A stretch of DNA of 64,000 nucleotides, from the NCBI GenBank assembly GCA_027451525.1, contig DAIDJF010000003.1, positions 62,001 through 126,000 on the forward strand. The letters run 5' to 3'. The stretch is from Ktedonobacterales bacterium (lineage in GTDB: Bacteria > Chloroflexota > Ktedonobacteria > Ktedonobacterales > Ktedonobacteraceae). The notes beneath the pieces are model-generated. The model saw only the letters and a list, made by a program, of their open reading frames with translations, did no database searches and was not told the DNA's origin. A program made the translations under genes and the position numbers. This document shows, in pieces, positions 1-9,073 of the stretch. Numbering within the stretch: the first letter of the stretch is position 1; each line of letters opens with the position of its first letter.

Positions 1-968
1 GTCCCCACGCAGAGATACAAGCTCTTCAGACAGCCGGAAGAGCGGCAGAGGGTGCGACACTCTACGTGACCTTAGAACCTTGCTGCGTGCATATTCATAC
101 CCCTCCTTGCACCACCGCCATCATCAGTGCTGGAATACACCGTGTTGTTGTTGGCAGCCAAGACCCTAACCCTTGTGTCTGTGGTAAAGGCATTGCGCTA
201 TTGCGCGCTGCTGGCATTATAGTGGAACTCTTCGACGAACTTCCATTAATACGTGAACTCATTGCGCCTTTTGCGACATATATCACACGCAATCGGCCTT
301 TTGTTACCGCAAAATGGGCGATGACGCTTGATGGCAAAATCGCAACCTGCACAGGCGACGCACGCTGGATCAGTGGTCCACCGTCCCAACAGTGGACCCA
401 TAACCTGCGCGACCGGGTTGATGCCATCCTGGTCGGAGCGGGTACAGCGCGCCGCGATAATCCACAATTGACAGTGCGCCTGACGCCCTCCATACCCCGT
501 ACAGTGCGTTTACGCGGACCAATGCGTGTCGTGCTGGCAACACAAGGCCAGTTACCAGCCAACCTCTCGCTCCTACAACCGGACGAATATACATCGACCT
601 GTGTTATTGTTGGGGAGACATGTCCATCGTCGCAACAGGAATGGCTTAGTGCGCATGGTGTAGACGTGATTGCTGTTGGGCTTGATGACGCGGGACACGT
701 CGATCTGAGCGAAGCATTGCAGGCCCTGGCCCAGCGTGGACTAATGCATGTACTACTTGAAGGCGGTATGCAACTTTTAGGCGAGGCGTTTGCGCACCAC
801 TTCATCGACCATGTTGCGGTCTTTATTGCCCCTAAGCTCATTGGCGGACACGCAGCCCCAACGCCTCTTGGCGGCCGTGGCATCGCACAGATGGCTAACG
901 CACTCAGCCTGCAGACGGTACAGATACAACAGATTGGCAACGATCTGCTTATAGAAGGAGAGTTATAG
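1..968 (+). CDS. ribD: Bifunctional riboflavin biosynthesis protein RibD, 5' truncated by window edge
   Basis: RibD deaminates the pyrimidine intermediate made from GTP and then reduces its ribosyl side chain. The reading frame is open from base 3, so the N-terminus lies outside the window. The first readable residues give the deaminase zinc motif HAE, followed by LEPCCVHIHTPPC with the two cysteine ligands. The C-terminal reductase half includes TAKWAMTLDGKIAT, GAGTARRDNPQLTVR and HVLLEGG. The stop codon is two bases before the ribBA start, so the two genes are co-transcribed. In many RibD proteins the ligand motif reads PCxHxGRTPPC; here the residues after the first cysteine are CVHIH, a mild departure. 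Any FMN riboswitch would be upstream of the window. Confidence 0.95.
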   Translation, partial: PHAEIQALQTAGRAAEGATLYVTLEPCCVHIHTPPCTTAIISAGIHRVVVGSQDPNPCVCGKGIALLRAAGIIVELFDELPLIRELIAPFATYITRNRPFVTAKWAMTLDGKIATCTGDARWISGPPSQQWTHNLRDRVDAILVGAGTARRDNPQLTVRLTPSIPRTVRLRGPMRVVLATQGQLPANLSLLQPDEYTSTCVIVGETCPSSQQEWLSAHGVDVIAVGLDDAGHVDLSEALQALAQRGLMHVLLEGGMQLLGEAFAHHFIDHVAVFIAPKLIGGHAAPTPLGGRGIAQMANALSLQTVQIQQIGNDLLIEGEL

Positions 969-970
969 TC

Positions 971-2191
971 ATGCAAGGAACATCTATCAGCATTGCAGAA
1001 GCGGTACGCCATGTGCGCTCCGGGCAAATGATCGCGATAAGCGATGACGAGGGGCGCGAAAATGAAGCAGATCTCTGTATAGCGGCGCAGCATGTAACAG
1101 CAGCGACAGTCAATTATATGGTTCATCAGGCCTGCGGGCTGCTCTGCGTTGCTCTGGCGGGAACGCGCGTGGACGCCTTGCGCTTGCCTCTGATGGAGCG
1201 TAGCGGCGAACCATTGCAAGGAACCGCCTTCATTGCGTCTGTTGATGCCTGCCACGGCACAACCTCTGGCATCTCTGCCGCTGATCGCGCCACCACCATA
1301 CACGCGCTCATTGATCCTACAACCCGCCCGCATGACCTTGTGCGACCCGGCCACATCTTCCCATTACGCGCACGCGCAGGTGGCACGTTAGAGCGGCGTG
1401 GTCATACTGAAGCAGCCGTAGATCTGATGTATCTCGCTGGATTAGAGCCAGGTGCGGTCATCTGTGAAATCCTCGACGAGCAGGGGAACGCGGCGCGTGG
1501 ACCTGTTCTACATGAATTGCTGCAACGCTGGCAAATTCCGCTAGTCACTGTTGACGACATTGCGCGCTATCGCCAGGAACAGGCCGTGACGTTAATTGCG
1601 GAGACACGCTTACCAACAAAAAAGGCGACATTTCGCCTGCTGCATTATCGCGACCTCGCCCACTGGCAGGACTATATTGCCTTGCTTCTAGGTGATCTGC
1701 ATGAGGGGGAACAGCCTCCACTCGTGCGCCTGCATTCGGCCTGTATGACAGGTGATATCTTTGGCTCACAACGTTGCGACTGTCAAGCCCAGATGCATGA
1801 GGCTCTCGCACGTATTGCAGATGAAGGACGGGGTATCCTGCTCTACCTACCACAAGAAGGGCGCGGCATCGGCCTTGCCGCCAAACTGCAAGCCTACATG
1901 CTACAGGAACATGGCCTCAACACTATCGAGGCCAATACGCATCTAGGCTATCCCGTTGATGCCCGTTCCTACGCCACCGCCCTCGCGGTTATGCACGCCC
2001 ACAACCTTACCCACGTGCGCCTGCTCACCAACAATCCCGACAAGGTACGCGCCGTCACCGAGGGCGGCTTTCATGTGCAACGTATCCCGTTAGAGATACC
2101 GCCGACTCCTGACAATCTGCGCTATCTCAGCACAAAAGAACAGCAACTTGGTCATCTCCTACACACAGGCGCATTGGATATGGTCGTCTGA
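971..2191 (+). CDS. ribBA: Bifunctional 3,4-dihydroxy-2-butanone-4-phosphate synthase / GTP cyclohydrolase II
   Basis: The protein supplies both riboflavin precursors: the four-carbon unit from ribulose 5-phosphate (N-terminal RibB half, residues about 1-200) and the pyrimidine from GTP (C-terminal RibA half, about 205-400). RibB motifs are ISDDEGRENEADL and RPGHIFPLRARAGG. RibA motifs are the zinc site CMTGDIFGSQRCDC and the catalytic loop PQEGRGIGLAAK, with TNNPDKV near the end. The length of 406 residues is normal for a fused RibBA. The ATG lies two bases after the ribD stop, with GGAG of the ribD tail as its ribosome binding site. Confidence 0.96.
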   Translation: MQGTSISIAEAVRHVRSGQMIAISDDEGRENEADLCIAAQHVTAATVNYMVHQACGLLCVALAGTRVDALRLPLMERSGEPLQGTAFIASVDACHGTTSGISAADRATTIHALIDPTTRPHDLVRPGHIFPLRARAGGTLERRGHTEAAVDLMYLAGLEPGAVICEILDEQGNAARGPVLHELLQRWQIPLVTVDDIARYRQEQAVTLIAETRLPTKKATFRLLHYRDLAHWQDYIALLLGDLHEGEQPPLVRLHSACMTGDIFGSQRCDCQAQMHEALARIADEGRGILLYLPQEGRGIGLAAKLQAYMLQEHGLNTIEANTHLGYPVDARSYATALAVMHAHNLTHVRLLTNNPDKVRAVTEGGFHVQRIPLEIPPTPDNLRYLSTKEQQLGHLLHTGALDMVV

Positions 2192-2219
2192 TACAGACGT
2201 TATTAAAGGAGCCACTGTT

Positions 2220-2711
2220 ATGTTTGAAGAAACTCTCCCTCTAGAGTTATCATCGCCCAATCTGGATGGCAACGGTTTACATATTGGTATTGTCGTTGCT
2301 CGCTACAACTGGCAGATTACAGGTACAATGCTACAACTCGCGCGCACAGAGTTTGCGCGTCTGGGTGTGGCGCGCGAAGCAATACAGGTTATCAGCGTGC
2401 CCGGAGCATATGAACTGGCAACGGGAGCAGCAACGCTCTTGAAAAGTGACACCTTTGATGCGACCCTCTGTATCGGTTGTGTCATGAAAGGTGCGACCCG
2501 CCATGATGTTGTCGTTTCGGATGCCGCAGCCCAAGGCATTCAGCGCGTTGCCCTTGACACTGGCATCCCTGTTATCTTTGGCGTCATTTGCGCCGAAAAT
2601 CTACAGCAGGCCCAAGAGCGGGTCGAGCGGGGTATCGAATGCGCGCAGGCCACTGTCGAGATGGCCCAACTGCGACGAACATTGGGCCAGCAGCAGCCCT
2701 CTTACCGCTAA
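2220..2711 (+). CDS. ribH: 6,7-dimethyl-8-ribityllumazine synthase
   Basis: RibH condenses the RibBA four-carbon product with the RibD pyrimidine to give lumazine. The frame opens earlier (2148), but the ATG at 2220 follows AAAGGAG with normal spacing and gives MFEETLPLEL, so it is preferred; the longer form would overlap ribBA. Family motifs are GIVVARYNWQIT, the VPGAYELATGA loop, CIGCVMKGATRHDVV (catalytic histidine region) and PVIFGVICAENLQQA. With 163 residues it is of usual size. It is the third gene of the riboflavin operon, 28 bases after ribBA. Confidence 0.95.
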   Translation: MFEETLPLELSSPNLDGNGLHIGIVVARYNWQITGTMLQLARTEFARLGVAREAIQVISVPGAYELATGAATLLKSDTFDATLCIGCVMKGATRHDVVVSDAAAQGIQRVALDTGIPVIFGVICAENLQQAQERVERGIECAQATVEMAQLRRTLGQQQPSYR

Positions 2712-2723
2712 AAGGAGCAAAGC

Positions 2724-3314
2724 ATGTTCACTGGTATTGTTGAAGAAGTTGGCACAATCCTGCACCTGGAGCCAACAGGGATCGTTATTCACGCCACTAC
2801 GGTCTTACAAGATATTGCTATTAAAGACAGTGTCGCCGTTGATGGAACCTGCCTGACCGTGACAGAACTAGGGACAGACTGGTTTCGCGTAGATACGATG
2901 CCAGAGACACAGAGACGCACGCGCTTCGCCACGTTACATAGTGGCTCACCCGTCAATCTGGAACGATCACTTGCCGCCAACGCCCGCATTGGCGGACATT
3001 TCGTGCAGGGGCATATTGAGGCAAGCTCACCCGTATTAGAGGTTTATGAGGATGGCATCGCCCTCTATGTGCGCGTGGCACTACCCATCGAGCTACGTCC
3101 CTATCTTGTACCAAAGGGCTTTATCGCTGTCAACGGCGTGAGCCTGACGCTTATTGAGTGTGAGCAGGAGTGGTTCTCGTTTGCGCTCATTCCCTACACG
3201 CGCGACCATACCAATCTGGGAATGATAGAAGCAGGCACGCTCCTGAATTTAGAAACAGATATCCTGGGTAAATATGTCGTGCAACTGGCGCACCAGCAAT
3301 CGGCAACATTGTAA
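2724..3314 (+). CDS. ribE: Riboflavin synthase, alpha subunit
   Basis: This enzyme dismutates two lumazine molecules into riboflavin and a recycled pyrimidine. It shows the classic opening MFTGIVEEVG and the two tandem lumazine-binding barrels, each with a GTCLTV / GVSLTL type motif (residues about 45-50 and 140-147) and GGHFVQGHIE between them. The length of 196 residues is typical. It starts 12 bases after ribH with AAAGGAG upstream. It closes the operon, and a perfect hairpin follows at once. The order ribD-ribBA-ribH-ribE differs from the Bacillus order (D-E-BA-H), but the set is complete. Confidence 0.95.
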   Translation: MFTGIVEEVGTILHLEPTGIVIHATTVLQDIAIKDSVAVDGTCLTVTELGTDWFRVDTMPETQRRTRFATLHSGSPVNLERSLAANARIGGHFVQGHIEASSPVLEVYEDGIALYVRVALPIELRPYLVPKGFIAVNGVSLTLIECEQEWFSFALIPYTRDHTNLGMIEAGTLLNLETDILGKYVVQLAHQQSATL

Positions 3315-3318
3315 AGAA

Positions 3319-3361
3319 CCGCTACTGGAGATCAGCATAAAGTGTTGATCTCCAGTAGCGG
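3319..3361. terminator. Perfect 16-bp hairpin between convergent genes
   Basis: The arms 3319-3334 and 3346-3361 are perfectly complementary (CCGCTACTGGAGATCA on the left) with an 11-base loop. It lies between the end of ribE (plus) and the end of the first secreted paralog (minus), so it can act in both directions. No U-tract follows on the plus strand, so it is a hairpin of terminator type rather than a canonical intrinsic terminator. Confidence 0.7.
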
Positions 3362-3407
3362 TCCCTGCGTTGAATAATGGCACCTTGTTTGTCAGAGCAA
3401 TGCTTTA

Positions 3408-5102
3408 TTAGCCCTGAATTTCAAAAACGCGGTCACCCCAGTTTTCAAACTGGTCGCCATTATTGGGAATGTACTGCGTGGCAAACCAGATACCATGGCC
3501 GGATGGATCAAGCTGTCCAGCAGAGTAGTCACCCCAGCGACCTGCACCACCCACTGCGCCAAAGCCGTTATCGGGTGCTGCGCCTGCTGCGGCAATTCGC
3601 ACACCGCCAAAGTGCGTTGCACCTGGCTGGCGTACACTATAGGCTGCGCTTAAGAACGTCTGCGGCCCACCAATCGAGAAAACGATAGCCATCGTGCCCG
3701 ACATGCTAACTTGAATGTGCGGGTAGAGTAGATATTCGCCCAGGACGGAGATATAGCCCTGATTGGCGACATGTGAGCTACCGCTCACAACGCCGCCGGA
3801 AACGCCAGGAGCGACATCAAACCAGGCAATACCACTACGCGCAACCGTGTCGCCCGGAATATTGACAGCCGTATTCAATGCGCCATAAAGATGCCCATTG
3901 AGATACTCGACTTCCTGCATTGCGTCGAAATCGGTCTGCACTAATCCTGTCGTCGGCGAGCTAGTTCCGGCATTAAAACCTGCGGGCGTTTGCGCATTGG
4001 GCGGCATCGCATAGGCTTCGCTACCAATCACCGTTGCCGAGAGATTGGGCATAACCCCCTGCGCAATCTTGTTCCGGTTCGTCATTGCCCATAGACCGAG
4101 GCGGTTGTCAAACGTGTTGTTGGGGTCCAGCGAACTCAGGAAGTATTCAGCAGGTGAGCTACTCAACGTGGTTGCGGGCTGCACGTGATATGAAATGACA
4201 CCAGCCAGACTCAAGTTACTGAAATGCACAACATTGGGCGACAGCACACCGCTTTCCAGTTGCGATTTCGCAATAGCATAAACCTGTGCGCCGTTGAACT
4301 GCGGCCCATTGATCGAGAATTCATTCGTGCTGATATAGATATTATATTGATCAATACCAAAGATGGGATAGTCTGGCAGACAAGGACAACCTGCGTTGAG
4401 CGAGTCTGTGGTATCAATCCGATAGATAGTCCATGTAGAAAGCGGGTTGCTGTTGGGATTAACCGCCAAGTCCAGATGTGACTCACCTGCGCCTGAGAAG
4501 CCAATCTCCAGCATAAGCGCATACCAGGTATGAGCAGAAGCATCATAATAGGCGCGCGTATCGCTTAAGAAAGCACTGGCAGGCTCAGCAAGGAAGGCAT
4601 TGCCACTAAAAGGACCAGCCACGATCTGCCCATTTGTCTTGTAGAAAGCACCAGCCACGTTCACAAAATTGAAGACATAGCCACCACCGACGGCAACGGC
4701 TTCATCAGGTGGCTCCAGGTCAAAACCATTGACCTGCGCACTCTGTGTAGCACTGATGCCATCAAAATTATGGAGCAGTGCGCCAGCAGTGGACATGGTT
4801 GAACCATTCGCGGTTGGGCGGCTCAAAGCACTGGCATGAGCAGCACCGATACCTGTCGGACGAGCATGAAAAGGATAGATACGTGTTTTGCCGGGCACTG
4901 TCGTGCCGCTAAGCGTAGTCGGGTTGATTGTGCCCACAGCCTTCGCAGTTGTCATAGAACCAGCAAAAGAGCTGGCAGTCCCCGCTGCATGGGCAGAGGT
5001 TTTGTTACCAATCATCGAGTAGGTAAAAAAACCTCCCACAATAGCCAGCACGGCTGCGAGCGAGACCAGGATGCTCACCTTTGAGCGTGAAGAAAAACGC
5101 AT
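3408..5102 (-). CDS. Secreted protein of a triplicated family, paralog A (564 aa)
   Basis: An exported protein of unknown function. The start MRFSSRSKV at 5102 is chosen because the two paralogs downstream in coordinate begin identically and because GAGG lies about 8 bases before it; in-frame ATGs at 5108 and 5150 also exist. Residues 1-40 form a signal peptide with a basic n-region, a long hydrophobic stretch and an AHAAG cleavage site. The mature part has LHNFDGISATQ, LEPPDEAVAVG, NAGCPCLPDYPIFGIDQYN, SLDPNNTFDNRLGLWAMTNR and RWGDYSAGQLDPSG. The spacing resembles a widespread class of secreted, possibly beta-propeller proteins with a PPDTNGAVG motif, but that link is inference. It is monocistronic and convergent with ribE. 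Confidence 0.85.
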   Translation of the reverse strand: MRFSSRSKVSILVSLAAVLAIVGGFFTYSMIGNKTSAHAAGTASSFAGSMTTAKAVGTINPTTLSGTTVPGKTRIYPFHARPTGIGAAHASALSRPTANGSTMSTAGALLHNFDGISATQSAQVNGFDLEPPDEAVAVGGGYVFNFVNVAGAFYKTNGQIVAGPFSGNAFLAEPASAFLSDTRAYYDASAHTWYALMLEIGFSGAGESHLDLAVNPNSNPLSTWTIYRIDTTDSLNAGCPCLPDYPIFGIDQYNIYISTNEFSINGPQFNGAQVYAIAKSQLESGVLSPNVVHFSNLSLAGVISYHVQPATTLSSSPAEYFLSSLDPNNTFDNRLGLWAMTNRNKIAQGVMPNLSATVIGSEAYAMPPNAQTPAGFNAGTSSPTTGLVQTDFDAMQEVEYLNGHLYGALNTAVNIPGDTVARSGIAWFDVAPGVSGGVVSGSSHVANQGYISVLGEYLLYPHIQVSMSGTMAIVFSIGGPQTFLSAAYSVRQPGATHFGGVRIAAAGAAPDNGFGAVGGAGRWGDYSAGQLDPSGHGIWFATQYIPNNGDQFENWGDRVFEIQG

Positions 5103-5298
5103 AGACATAGCCTCACATTCACTATAGATACGAGAAAAGATGTTTAGCATAGCAGATATTTTCCCTATATGAGAAATAAGGAAGTATCAGCTAAAGTAAA
5201 AAAGAGAAATCATTATTTACAACGATAGATAAATATAAATTTAACAGAACAAATATAGTAATAAGAATAGTAGGGGTGGACCAATTAATTGAGCAACC

Positions 5299-5318
5299 GC
5301 CCAACTATGCAGTTGGGC
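5299..5318 (-). terminator. Short hairpin downstream of paralog B
   Basis: GCCCAACT-ATGC-AGTTGGGC is an 8-bp perfect stem with a 4-base loop, placed 25 bases after the stop of the minus-strand gene at 5343-7094. No U-tract follows. A terminator role is likely from position only. Confidence 0.4.
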
Positions 5319-5342
5319 AGTCGCCAAACCTAGAGATGGATA

Positions 5343-7094
5343 TTAGGCTTTCACCTCAAAGACGCGGTTGCCCCAGTTGGCGATCTGATCGCCATTGTTG
5401 GGAATGTACTGTGTCGCAAACCAGATGCCACTGCCATCAGGGGCCAACTGACCAGCAGAATAGTCGCCCCAGCGACCGATACCACCAAAGGCAGCTGTAT
5501 CAGTAAAGCCATTATCGGGTGCAGCACCCGCAGCAGCTTGCTGGATTGGACCAAAGCTCTTCGTACCTGCCTTCATCACCGTGTAACCAGCACTTAGATA
5601 CGTGCCAAGACCACCATAAGTGAAGACCATAGCAGCATTGCCATCTGGCATCACATTGATATGCGGATACATGAGATAGAGACCAGACGAGGCAACGTAG
5701 CCCTGAGCAGCAACTCTCGTTGCACCGTCAATCACGCCGTTGCTCAGTGAAGGCCAGACTTTGAACCAGGCGATGCCCGCACGTGCTCCCGTGTCGCCAG
5801 CGATGTTAACCGAGGTGTTCAGCGCACCATACAGATAACCGTTAACATACTGCACTTCCTGCAGCGCATCGAAATCAGCAGTCACAACACCCGTCGTTGG
5901 CGAACCGGTGAAAGCGTTAAAGCCTGTCGGAGTCTGCGCATTGGGTGGCATCGCGTAGGCTTCACTGCTAATTACTGTCGCCGAAAGGTTCGGAATAACG
6001 CCCTGCGCGATCTTGGCGCGGTTGGTCATGGCCCAGACGCCGAGACGATTGTCAAAGGTGTTGTTGGGATCCAGCGAGTTCATAAAGTACTCGGCCGGAG
6101 CACCCATTGTCTCGATAGCAGGCTGAAGATGATAAGCAATAACGCCCGCAACGCTTAAGCCACCGAAGTGTGCCACATTGGGGGTCGGATTACCGCTAAT
6201 GAGGTCAGACTTGGCAATGGCATAAATCTGTGAACCATTGAAGCCCGGTCCATAGTTTTGGAACTCGTTAGGCAACAGATATACGTTGTACTGGTCAACA
6301 CCCAAAATGGTATAGTCGGGCAGACAGGGGCAACCAGCAGCAGTAGCATCATCAACCTGAATCTGATACTCAAGCCAGGTACCAGTCACAGGATCGCCAC
6401 TGTTGACAGCCAGGTCTACAAAGGCGGGTCCAGGCTGACCATTCACGAAATCGTCCTCCCAGACCAGGGCAAACCAGGTGTGAGAAGCTTTGTCATAGTA
6501 GGCGCGGGGGTCACTGACAATATTATTCAGATCAGTATTGAAGAAGCCGCCACCACCAATAAGACCCAGCGGAAAAGGGCCTGCGGCAATCTGCCCATTT
6601 GCTTTGTAAATCGCACCTGTCAGGTTGACGAAATTCAAGACATACGCATTACCAACCGCGATGCTTTCGTCGGGTGGCTCCAGATCATACCCATTTGTCG
6701 CCTGACCATTTTGGATAGCACTAATACCATCAAAATTGTGCAACAAGGCTCCCGTAGAGACAGTCGTACTGCTCACATTGGGACGATGGGCCGCAATAGA
6801 AGTTGCCGTCACACCTTTAGCAGGTCGTCCACGCATCGTAATCACATGCGGTTTAACAGCTGATTGACCATTCGCAACTACACTTGCTTTTACTGTCGCA
6901 AGCGCGCTTACGTTGACCTTGCTCAACAACTTAGCTTTAGCTAGTGAGCCAGAAAAAGTTACTGAGGTGCCAGCCGCATGTGCAGAACTGGCGGATTTGC
7001 CGAAAGTCGCATAGACAGCAAAACCTGCCACAATTGCAACAACGGCAGCGAGCGATACGATAACACTCACCTTCGAGCGCGAAGAGATGCGCAT
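5343..7094 (-). CDS. Secreted protein of a triplicated family, paralog B (583 aa)
   Basis: Second member of the tandem family. It begins MRISSRSKVSVIVSLAAV with a signal peptide ending SSAHAAG near residue 40, so it is exported through the Sec route. It shares with A and C the blocks LHNFDGISAIQN, YDLEPPDESIAVG, CPCLPDYTILGVDQYNVY, SLDPNNTFDNRLGVWAMTNR, AYAMPPNAQTPTGFN and the C-terminal FATQYIPNNGDQ. A GCGAGG ribosome binding site lies about 12 bases before the ATG, as in paralog C. It differs from A mainly in the linker after the signal peptide and in an insert near LGLIGGGGFFNTDLNN. No catalytic motif is recognised. The 240 bases separating it from A are AT-rich, so each copy is probably transcribed alone. 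Confidence 0.85.
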   Translation of the reverse strand: MRISSRSKVSVIVSLAAVVAIVAGFAVYATFGKSASSAHAAGTSVTFSGSLAKAKLLSKVNVSALATVKASVVANGQSAVKPHVITMRGRPAKGVTATSIAAHRPNVSSTTVSTGALLHNFDGISAIQNGQATNGYDLEPPDESIAVGNAYVLNFVNLTGAIYKANGQIAAGPFPLGLIGGGGFFNTDLNNIVSDPRAYYDKASHTWFALVWEDDFVNGQPGPAFVDLAVNSGDPVTGTWLEYQIQVDDATAAGCPCLPDYTILGVDQYNVYLLPNEFQNYGPGFNGSQIYAIAKSDLISGNPTPNVAHFGGLSVAGVIAYHLQPAIETMGAPAEYFMNSLDPNNTFDNRLGVWAMTNRAKIAQGVIPNLSATVISSEAYAMPPNAQTPTGFNAFTGSPTTGVVTADFDALQEVQYVNGYLYGALNTSVNIAGDTGARAGIAWFKVWPSLSNGVIDGATRVAAQGYVASSGLYLMYPHINVMPDGNAAMVFTYGGLGTYLSAGYTVMKAGTKSFGPIQQAAAGAAPDNGFTDTAAFGGIGRWGDYSAGQLAPDGSGIWFATQYIPNNGDQIANWGNRVFEVKA

Positions 7095-7280
7095 AGAAAT
7101 TTAGCCTCGCTTTCGTACACAAGAAAAATGGGATCAAATCCACTTTTTAAGCAAACTATTGGTGAAAAATTGATACCCAACAATATAGGACAAAAAAGAA
7201 GAGAGAAGTTTTAGAGAAAATTTAAAGAGTTTATCAAATATATAGATTTAGAACAGCATTCGCTGATAGGTACTGATGGA

Positions 7281-7314
7281 ATTGGCAGAGTACTCATATG
7301 AGTACCCTACCAAT
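7281..7314 (-). terminator. Palindromic hairpin downstream of paralog C
   Basis: The perfect 16-base palindrome GTACTCATATGAGTAC is flanked by ATTGG and CCAAT, extending the stem. It lies 16 bases after the stop of the minus-strand gene 7331-9073. It may terminate that gene or be a protein-binding palindrome; no U-tract is seen. Confidence 0.45.
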
Positions 7315-7330
7315 CCACACGGGTTAAAAC

Positions 7331-9073
7331 TTAGCCCTGGATTTCAAAGATGCGGTTACCCCAGTTGGCGAACTGATCGCCATTGTTGGGGATATACTGC
7401 GTGGCGAACCAGATACCACTACCGGATGGATCAAGCTGTCCAGCAGAGTAGTCGCCCCAGCGACCCGCGCCACCAACAGCAGTGAAGCCATTGTCAGGAG
7501 CGGCACCAGAAGCGGCGGTATGGACTGGTCCAAAGTTCTTGTTACCAGGCTGGCGCACGATATACGCGGCACTTGGGTAGGTTGATGCACCAGTATAAGA
7601 GAACGTAATCGCAAACGTGCCACTCATGCTCACTTCAACATGCGGGTAGAGCAAGTAGAGGCCTTGCTTGGCAATATAGCCCTGAGCGTAGACAGATGTG
7701 CTGCCGCTGATTGTGCCACCAGAGAGTTTCGGCGTCACATCAAACCAGGCAATTCCATCGCGTGCTACCGTGTCGCCAGGAATGTTGACAGAGGTGTTCA
7801 ATGCGGTGTAGAGATGACCATTGATGTAGGTCAGCTCACTCAACGCATCGAAATCACCAGTGATGAAACCGCTGGTCTGAGCAGGGAAGCCCAGACTTGC
7901 CAGGCCAGAATTGAAACCAACAGGCGTCTGCGCGTTCTGTGGCATCGAATAGGCTTCGCTGTTGATGACTGTCGCGGTCAGATTAGGAATGACACCCTGT
8001 GAAACTTTGGCGCGGTTGGTCATGGCCCACACACCGAGGCGATTGTCAAAGGTGTTGTTGGGATCCAACGAGTTCATGAAGTACTCAGCTGGGGCAGAGC
8101 CATGCTCGTTAGCAGGCTGGAGGTGGTAGGCAATGACACCTGCGAGGCTCAAACCGCCAAAGTGTACGACATTTGGTGTTGGGTTGCCGTTAATGAGATC
8201 TGCTTTCGAGACAACGTAGATCTGTGAGCCATTGAAGCCACCAGCACCGGAAAGCTGGAACTCGTTAGGCAGCAGGTAGACGTTGTACTGGTCAACACCC
8301 AGAATGGTGAAGTCTGGCAGACATGGGCAACCTGCGGCGTTGGCGTCAGTCACGTCAATGCGATAGATATTCCATGAACCATAGACCGGATCGCCAGAGT
8401 TGACCGCTAGGTCGATATGCGATGTGCCACCGACATAGTCTGTGACCCAGACCAGCTCGAACCAGGTATGGCTGGCACTGTCATAGTAAGCGCGTGGGTC
8501 ACTGATAACACCTGTGCCATTGAGGAAACCTTGAATGGCTGCTGCATCATTGAAAAAGAGTCCGATAGAGACTGGGCCAGCCACAAGCTGTCCGTTTTTC
8601 TTGTATGCAGCAATTGTCAGGTTCACATCGTTGATGACATAGGTGCTACCAACAGCAATTGACTCGTCGGGTGGCTCGACATCAAAGCCATTCTGCTGTG
8701 CATTCTGGATAGCATTGACACCGTCGAAATTGTGAAGCATTGAGCCAGCGGTTAAGGTAGAAGTTGTTACGCTGGGACGATGGGCTGCAACAGCAGCAGA
8801 TGTAACGCCATTGGCAGATGGACGCCCATGATCGGAGAATTTCAGATATTTACCAGTGGCAGTCGCACCAGTAGTGGGCAATGAGCTGACGGCAACCGTG
8901 CCAGTCATCTTCGCTTTGGAGAGCGAACCAGTAAAAGAGGAAACACTACCAGCGGCATGAGCAGAACTGGCAGATTTACCAAAAGTCGCATAGACAGCAA
9001 AACCTGCCACAATTGCGACAACAGCGGCGAGTGATACGATAACACTCACCTTAGAGCGAGAAGAGAAGCGCAT
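7331..9073 (-). CDS. Secreted protein of a triplicated family, paralog C (580 aa)
   Basis: Third member of the family. Signal peptide residues 1-40 (MRFSSRSKVSVIVSLAAVV, cleavage after SAHA). Mature-part landmarks: LHNFDG at 113-118, EPPDES at 133-138, CPCLPD with C249 and C251, then SLDPNNTFDNRLGVWAMTNR and the C-terminal RWGDYSAGQLDPSGSGIWF. Its signal peptide is closer to that of B than to A, which suggests B and C arose by a later duplication. A small insert near GLASLGFPAQTSGF is unique to C. The repeated alternation of short hydrophobic strands and G/N/D turns suggests an all-beta fold, perhaps a propeller (inference). Function unknown; it is probably an abundant cell-surface or extracellular protein. 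Confidence 0.85.
   Translation of the reverse strand: MRFSSRSKVSVIVSLAAVVAIVAGFAVYATFGKSASSAHAAGSVSSFTGSLSKAKMTGTVAVSSLPTTGATATGKYLKFSDHGRPSANGVTSAAVAAHRPSVTTSTLTAGSMLHNFDGVNAIQNAQQNGFDVEPPDESIAVGSTYVINDVNLTIAAYKKNGQLVAGPVSIGLFFNDAAAIQGFLNGTGVISDPRAYYDSASHTWFELVWVTDYVGGTSHIDLAVNSGDPVYGSWNIYRIDVTDANAAGCPCLPDFTILGVDQYNVYLLPNEFQLSGAGGFNGSQIYVVSKADLINGNPTPNVVHFGGLSLAGVIAYHLQPANEHGSAPAEYFMNSLDPNNTFDNRLGVWAMTNRAKVSQGVIPNLTATVINSEAYSMPQNAQTPVGFNSGLASLGFPAQTSGFITGDFDALSELTYINGHLYTALNTSVNIPGDTVARDGIAWFDVTPKLSGGTISGSTSVYAQGYIAKQGLYLLYPHVEVSMSGTFAITFSYTGASTYPSAAYIVRQPGNKNFGPVHTAASGAAPDNGFTAVGGAGRWGDYSAGQLDPSGSGIWFATQYIPNNGDQFANWGNRIFEIQG

Noticed and set aside
95-1354. Long open frame of 419 codons on the minus strand over ribD and ribBA
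   Set aside because: It is antisense to strongly conserved genes and shows no family pattern; it is a shadow frame.
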